Shown piece by piece: positions 6,432-8,757 of a stretch of 8,757 bases of DNA. The stretch covers positions 1-8,757 of the forward strand of contig DBLQ01000043.1 of assembly GCA_002297505.1 (NCBI GenBank), given 5' to 3'. Made by a program: the position numbers and the translations under genes. The DNA is from Flavobacteriales bacterium UBA720 (GTDB lineage Bacteria > Bacteroidota > Bacteroidia > Flavobacteriales > Weeksellaceae). Every line of letters starts with the position of its first letter. The stretch's first letter is position 1. The notes beneath the pieces were generated by a model. The model searched no databases. It saw only the letters and a list, made by a program, of their open reading frames with translations, and was not told the origin of the DNA.

Positions 6432-8456
6432 TTACCAGATCTTGATCCGCTCCTCCGGTTTTTTGTAAAGCTTGTCGCCCTGCTTCACATCAAAGGCCTT
6501 ATAGAAAGCCTCCGTGTTCACCAAAGGACCAAAACTTCTGTACAGTCCCGGCGAGTGCGGGTCGGTCTTCACCTGGTTGGTCATATACTTGTCGGTAGAC
6601 AATGTTCTCCACACCGTGGCCCAGCTCAGGAAGAAACGCTGCTCCGGCGTGTATCCGTCGATTTTCCCCGGATTCCCTTTGTCTTTCATGTACATCTGCA
6701 GCGCATCAAAAGCAATATTAACACCGCCCAGGTCCGCAATGTTCTCACCATTGGTGAAGGTTCCATTCACTTTGACATCTTTTACAGGCTCGTAGGTATC
6801 GTATTGTGCGGCAAGGCTCTTGGTCGCTTTCTCAAAGTTGGCTTTATCCTCGGCCGTCCACCAGTCGGTAAGATTACCATCTCCGTCGAACTGCGCACCA
6901 CTGTCATCAAAACCGTGGGTCATCTCGTGGCCGATTACCGCGCCAATACCTCCGAAGTTCACTGCCGCATCGGCATCCGGATTAAAGAACGGCGGCTGCA
7001 GGATGGCTGCAGGGAACACGATCTCGTTATTCACAGGGTTGTAATAGGCATTCACCGTCTGCGGAGACATGCCCCACTCGGACTTGTCCACCGGCTTTCC
7101 GATTTTTTCCAGCTCCTTGCTGTAATGCCAGCTTTCTACATTTTTCAGGTTGCCGTATAGCGTACCGCCATCTTTTTCGGATTTAAGGTTCAGCTTAGAA
7201 TAATCTTTCCACTTATCCGGGTAGGCAATTTTCACAGTAAACTTGTTCAGTTTGTCCAAAGCTTTTTCCTTGGTAGTGGCAGACATCCAGGACAGATCCT
7301 TGATGTGTACGGCAAAGCTTTTCTTGAGATAATCCACATAATTCAGCATCTGCGCTTTGGCTTCCGGCGTAAAATATTTGTCTACATAGACTTTTCCGAA
7401 GGCTTCGCCCAGAACACCGTTGATCAGGGACAATGCACGCTTGTTCAGTGCACGCTGCTCCTGCTGGCCTTGCAGATACTTGCTGTAGAAATCAAATTTA
7501 AGATCATCCATCTTCTGGTTCAGGTAGCCTGCGCTGCCGGAGGTCAGATGGAATTTAAGATAATCTTTGATGAGTGGGATATTCTTTTCGTTCAGAAACG
7601 TATCCAGGTTTTTATAGTAGTTCAGTTCTCCGATGATCACTTTATCAGTACTCACGCCTACAGTCTTCAGATACTTGGGAAGGTCTACATTCTTCACCAG
7701 GGTCTTCAGTTCCGGCATGGTCTTCGGGTTATATTGGAGATTGGCATCGCGGATCTGCTCATTGGTGAGTAGCGTCTTGGCCATTTTCTTCTCGAAGTCC
7801 ACAATCTGGCCGGCTACAGCGTCTGCATTTTTATAGCCGATTTCCTTAAGGACATTGGCTACATACTTTTTGTACTCGGCAATGGTCTCTGTATTTTTTG
7901 GTGATTCTTTCTGGTAATAATCCCTGCCCAACCCGAATGAAGCGTCTCCCAGATACACAGCATTCATTTTAGAATTCTTGAGATCCCCATCTACGCCCCA
8001 GCCATAGAAGGCATTCTCCCCATTTTTGGTAGCCTCGTCCAGATATTTCTGAAGATCTGCCATATTCTTGATCGCATCAATCTTCGCCAGATCAGCTTTG
8101 ATAGGGCTCAGTCCGTCGGCGTTACGCTTGTTCATATCCATATAGGTCTCGTACAGGGCCTGGATTTTCTGGCCTTCGGAACCATTGGCGAACTTCTCCT
8201 TCAGGATGTTGTCCAGCAGTCCTAATGAGTTATTGTCCGTGGTTTCTCTAAGCTGGTTGAATGAGCCCCAGCTCGGTTTGTCTGCAGGAATCTTGGCGGT
8301 CTTCATCCAGGTTCCGTTAACATAATTATAAAAATCATCCTGAGGACGTACCGACTTGTCCATTAGGTTAAGCTCTAAAGCAGCCTGCTTGGTCTGTGCC
8401 AATGAAATGTTGAAAACCGAAGCCAACATCAGTGCACTGAGAGAAAGTTTTTTCAT
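6432..8456 (-). CDS. pepO: Secreted M13 family zinc metallopeptidase (neprilysin/PepO-like)
   Basis: A 674-residue endopeptidase of the neprilysin family, expected to cleave peptides outside the cytoplasm. Residues 1-20 are a signal peptide (cleavage likely after SLA before Q21). There is no lipobox cysteine and no cysteine anywhere in the protein, so it should be soluble, most likely periplasmic. The N-terminal M13 domain starts near DDFYNYVNGTWM (about 40-51). NAYYNP (from 469) is the family's substrate-binding block. HEMTH is at 510-514, with His510 and His514 as zinc ligands and Glu511 as catalytic base. ENIAD is at 571-575, with Glu571 the third ligand and Asp575 orienting a histidine. 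His634 and Arg640 have the same 6-residue spacing as neprilysin His711 and Arg717. The protein ends in IKIW, the bacterial form of the terminal CxxW. All key residues and full length are present, so it should be active. Substrate unknown. The symbol is by family resemblance only. Confidence 0.96.
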   Translation of the reverse strand: MKKLSLSALMLASVFNISLAQTKQAALELNLMDKSVRPQDDFYNYVNGTWMKTAKIPADKPSWGSFNQLRETTDNNSLGLLDNILKEKFANGSEGQKIQALYETYMDMNKRNADGLSPIKADLAKIDAIKNMADLQKYLDEATKNGENAFYGWGVDGDLKNSKMNAVYLGDASFGLGRDYYQKESPKNTETIAEYKKYVANVLKEIGYKNADAVAGQIVDFEKKMAKTLLTNEQIRDANLQYNPKTMPELKTLVKNVDLPKYLKTVGVSTDKVIIGELNYYKNLDTFLNEKNIPLIKDYLKFHLTSGSAGYLNQKMDDLKFDFYSKYLQGQQEQRALNKRALSLINGVLGEAFGKVYVDKYFTPEAKAQMLNYVDYLKKSFAVHIKDLSWMSATTKEKALDKLNKFTVKIAYPDKWKDYSKLNLKSEKDGGTLYGNLKNVESWHYSKELEKIGKPVDKSEWGMSPQTVNAYYNPVNNEIVFPAAILQPPFFNPDADAAVNFGGIGAVIGHEMTHGFDDSGAQFDGDGNLTDWWTAEDKANFEKATKSLAAQYDTYEPVKDVKVNGTFTNGENIADLGGVNIAFDALQMYMKDKGNPGKIDGYTPEQRFFLSWATVWRTLSTDKYMTNQVKTDPHSPGLYRSFGPLVNTEAFYKAFDVKQGDKLYKKPEERIKIW

Positions 8457-8679
8457 TTCGAATATGATATTTGATGAGATAGGTAGGGAATTATCATGAA
8501 TTGTTACACCATTGGTGCTAATTTTTAAATATTATAAAGCCTCTTAATCAAATGATTATAAGGAATCGATAAAAGATCCGATTATTAGAATGGAAAGATT
8601 TCAGATTAATCCGGGGATTCTTTAGGATTTTAATCATCAGAATTATATTTTTACAGAAAAATAATTAAAGTTTACACCA
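8457..8679. promoter_or_regulatory. Divergent promoter region between the M13 peptidase and the membrane protein
   Basis: This 223-bp AT-rich spacer must hold the start signals of both divergent genes. On the plus strand TATATTTT (8644-8651) matches TAnnTTTG except for the last base and ends 28 bp before the ATG at 8680, but no TTG is at the right distance. No good minus-strand match was found. TAATCA-AA-TGATTA (8545-8558) is an inverted repeat that could be an operator, though such AT-rich dyads arise by chance. AATCC-GG-GGATT at 8608-8619 is another short dyad. Confidence 0.4.
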
Positions 8680-8757
8680 ATGCATCACACTCTGTTACTG
8701 ATCCTGGCATTGCTTTTCTCGGTCTTTATGATGGTAATGGTAGCCCGTCAAATGAAG
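8680..8757 (+). CDS. N-terminus of a membrane protein, possibly a cation:proton antiporter (3' end outside window)
   Basis: The ATG at 8680 opens a frame that stays open for 26 codons to the window edge. It encodes MHHTLLLILALLFSV followed by FMMVMVARQMK: a hydrophobic helix at about residues 4-21, then basic residues. No cleavage motif is visible, so it looks like a first transmembrane segment, not a secretory signal. The arrangement recalls the start of CPA1-type Na+/H+ antiporters of Bacteroidota, in which a first helix ends in a short basic turn. With so few residues this is only a suggestion. It is divergent from the M13 peptidase gene. Confidence 0.5.
   Translation, partial: MHHTLLLILALLFSVFMMVMVARQMK

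Noticed and set aside
6402..7160. A 252-codon plus-strand frame opposite the M13 peptidase gene
   Set aside because: It lies fully antisense to a gene with all catalytic motifs intact, begins inside that gene's terminator and shows no recognisable domain.

Overview
The window looks like chromosomal DNA from a member of the Bacteroidota, most likely a flavobacterium of the Chryseobacterium/Weeksellaceae type. The evidence is two secreted proteins ending in type A sorting domains of the type IX secretion system (T9SS), a Bacteroidota-type HU-like protein, a promoter matching the Bacteroidota consensus TTG-N20-TAnnTTTG, and starts preceded by A-rich sequence instead of a Shine-Dalgarno site. The genus is inference from overall resemblance.

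Layout, left to right. Positions 1-1476 hold the 3' third or so of dnaE, the replicative DNA polymerase III alpha subunit; it enters from outside the window and ends at a perfect 15-bp hairpin terminator. A well-formed promoter then leads into two consecutive plus-strand genes for T9SS cargo. The first (1673-3628) carries a parallel beta-helix passenger. The second (3774-5369) carries a jelly-roll-like N-terminal region, a fibronectin III domain and a GEVED domain. The passengers are unrelated, but both proteins share the same style of signal peptide and a C-terminal sorting domain identical at 71 of 79 residues. Each gene has its own strong terminator, so they look like separate transcription units with interchangeable export modules.

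Positions 5425-5802 have no convincing gene and may contain a decayed coding remnant. An HU-like nucleoid protein gene (5803-6192) follows. It converges on a minus-strand gene for a secreted M13 (neprilysin/PepO-like) zinc metallopeptidase (6432-8456). The 240-bp convergent spacer is notably GC-rich. It contains three head-to-tail copies of a 22-bp unit, preceded by one inverted copy of the unit's core, so one 5' arm could pair with any of three 3' arms. The peptidase has its own terminator in the same spacer. Upstream of the peptidase, a 223-bp divergent spacer separates it from the first 26 codons of a membrane protein, possibly a cation:proton antiporter, which runs off the right edge.

Functionally the window mixes housekeeping (replication, nucleoid structure) with cell-envelope and secretion functions: two surface or secreted cargo proteins and one periplasmic peptidase. 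I found no phage, CRISPR, defence island, toxin-antitoxin pair, insertion sequence, rRNA or tRNA. The least explained sequence is the triplicated inverted-repeat element at 6228-6312, followed by the gene-free stretch at 5425-5802. I see no evidence of a new multi-gene system here.
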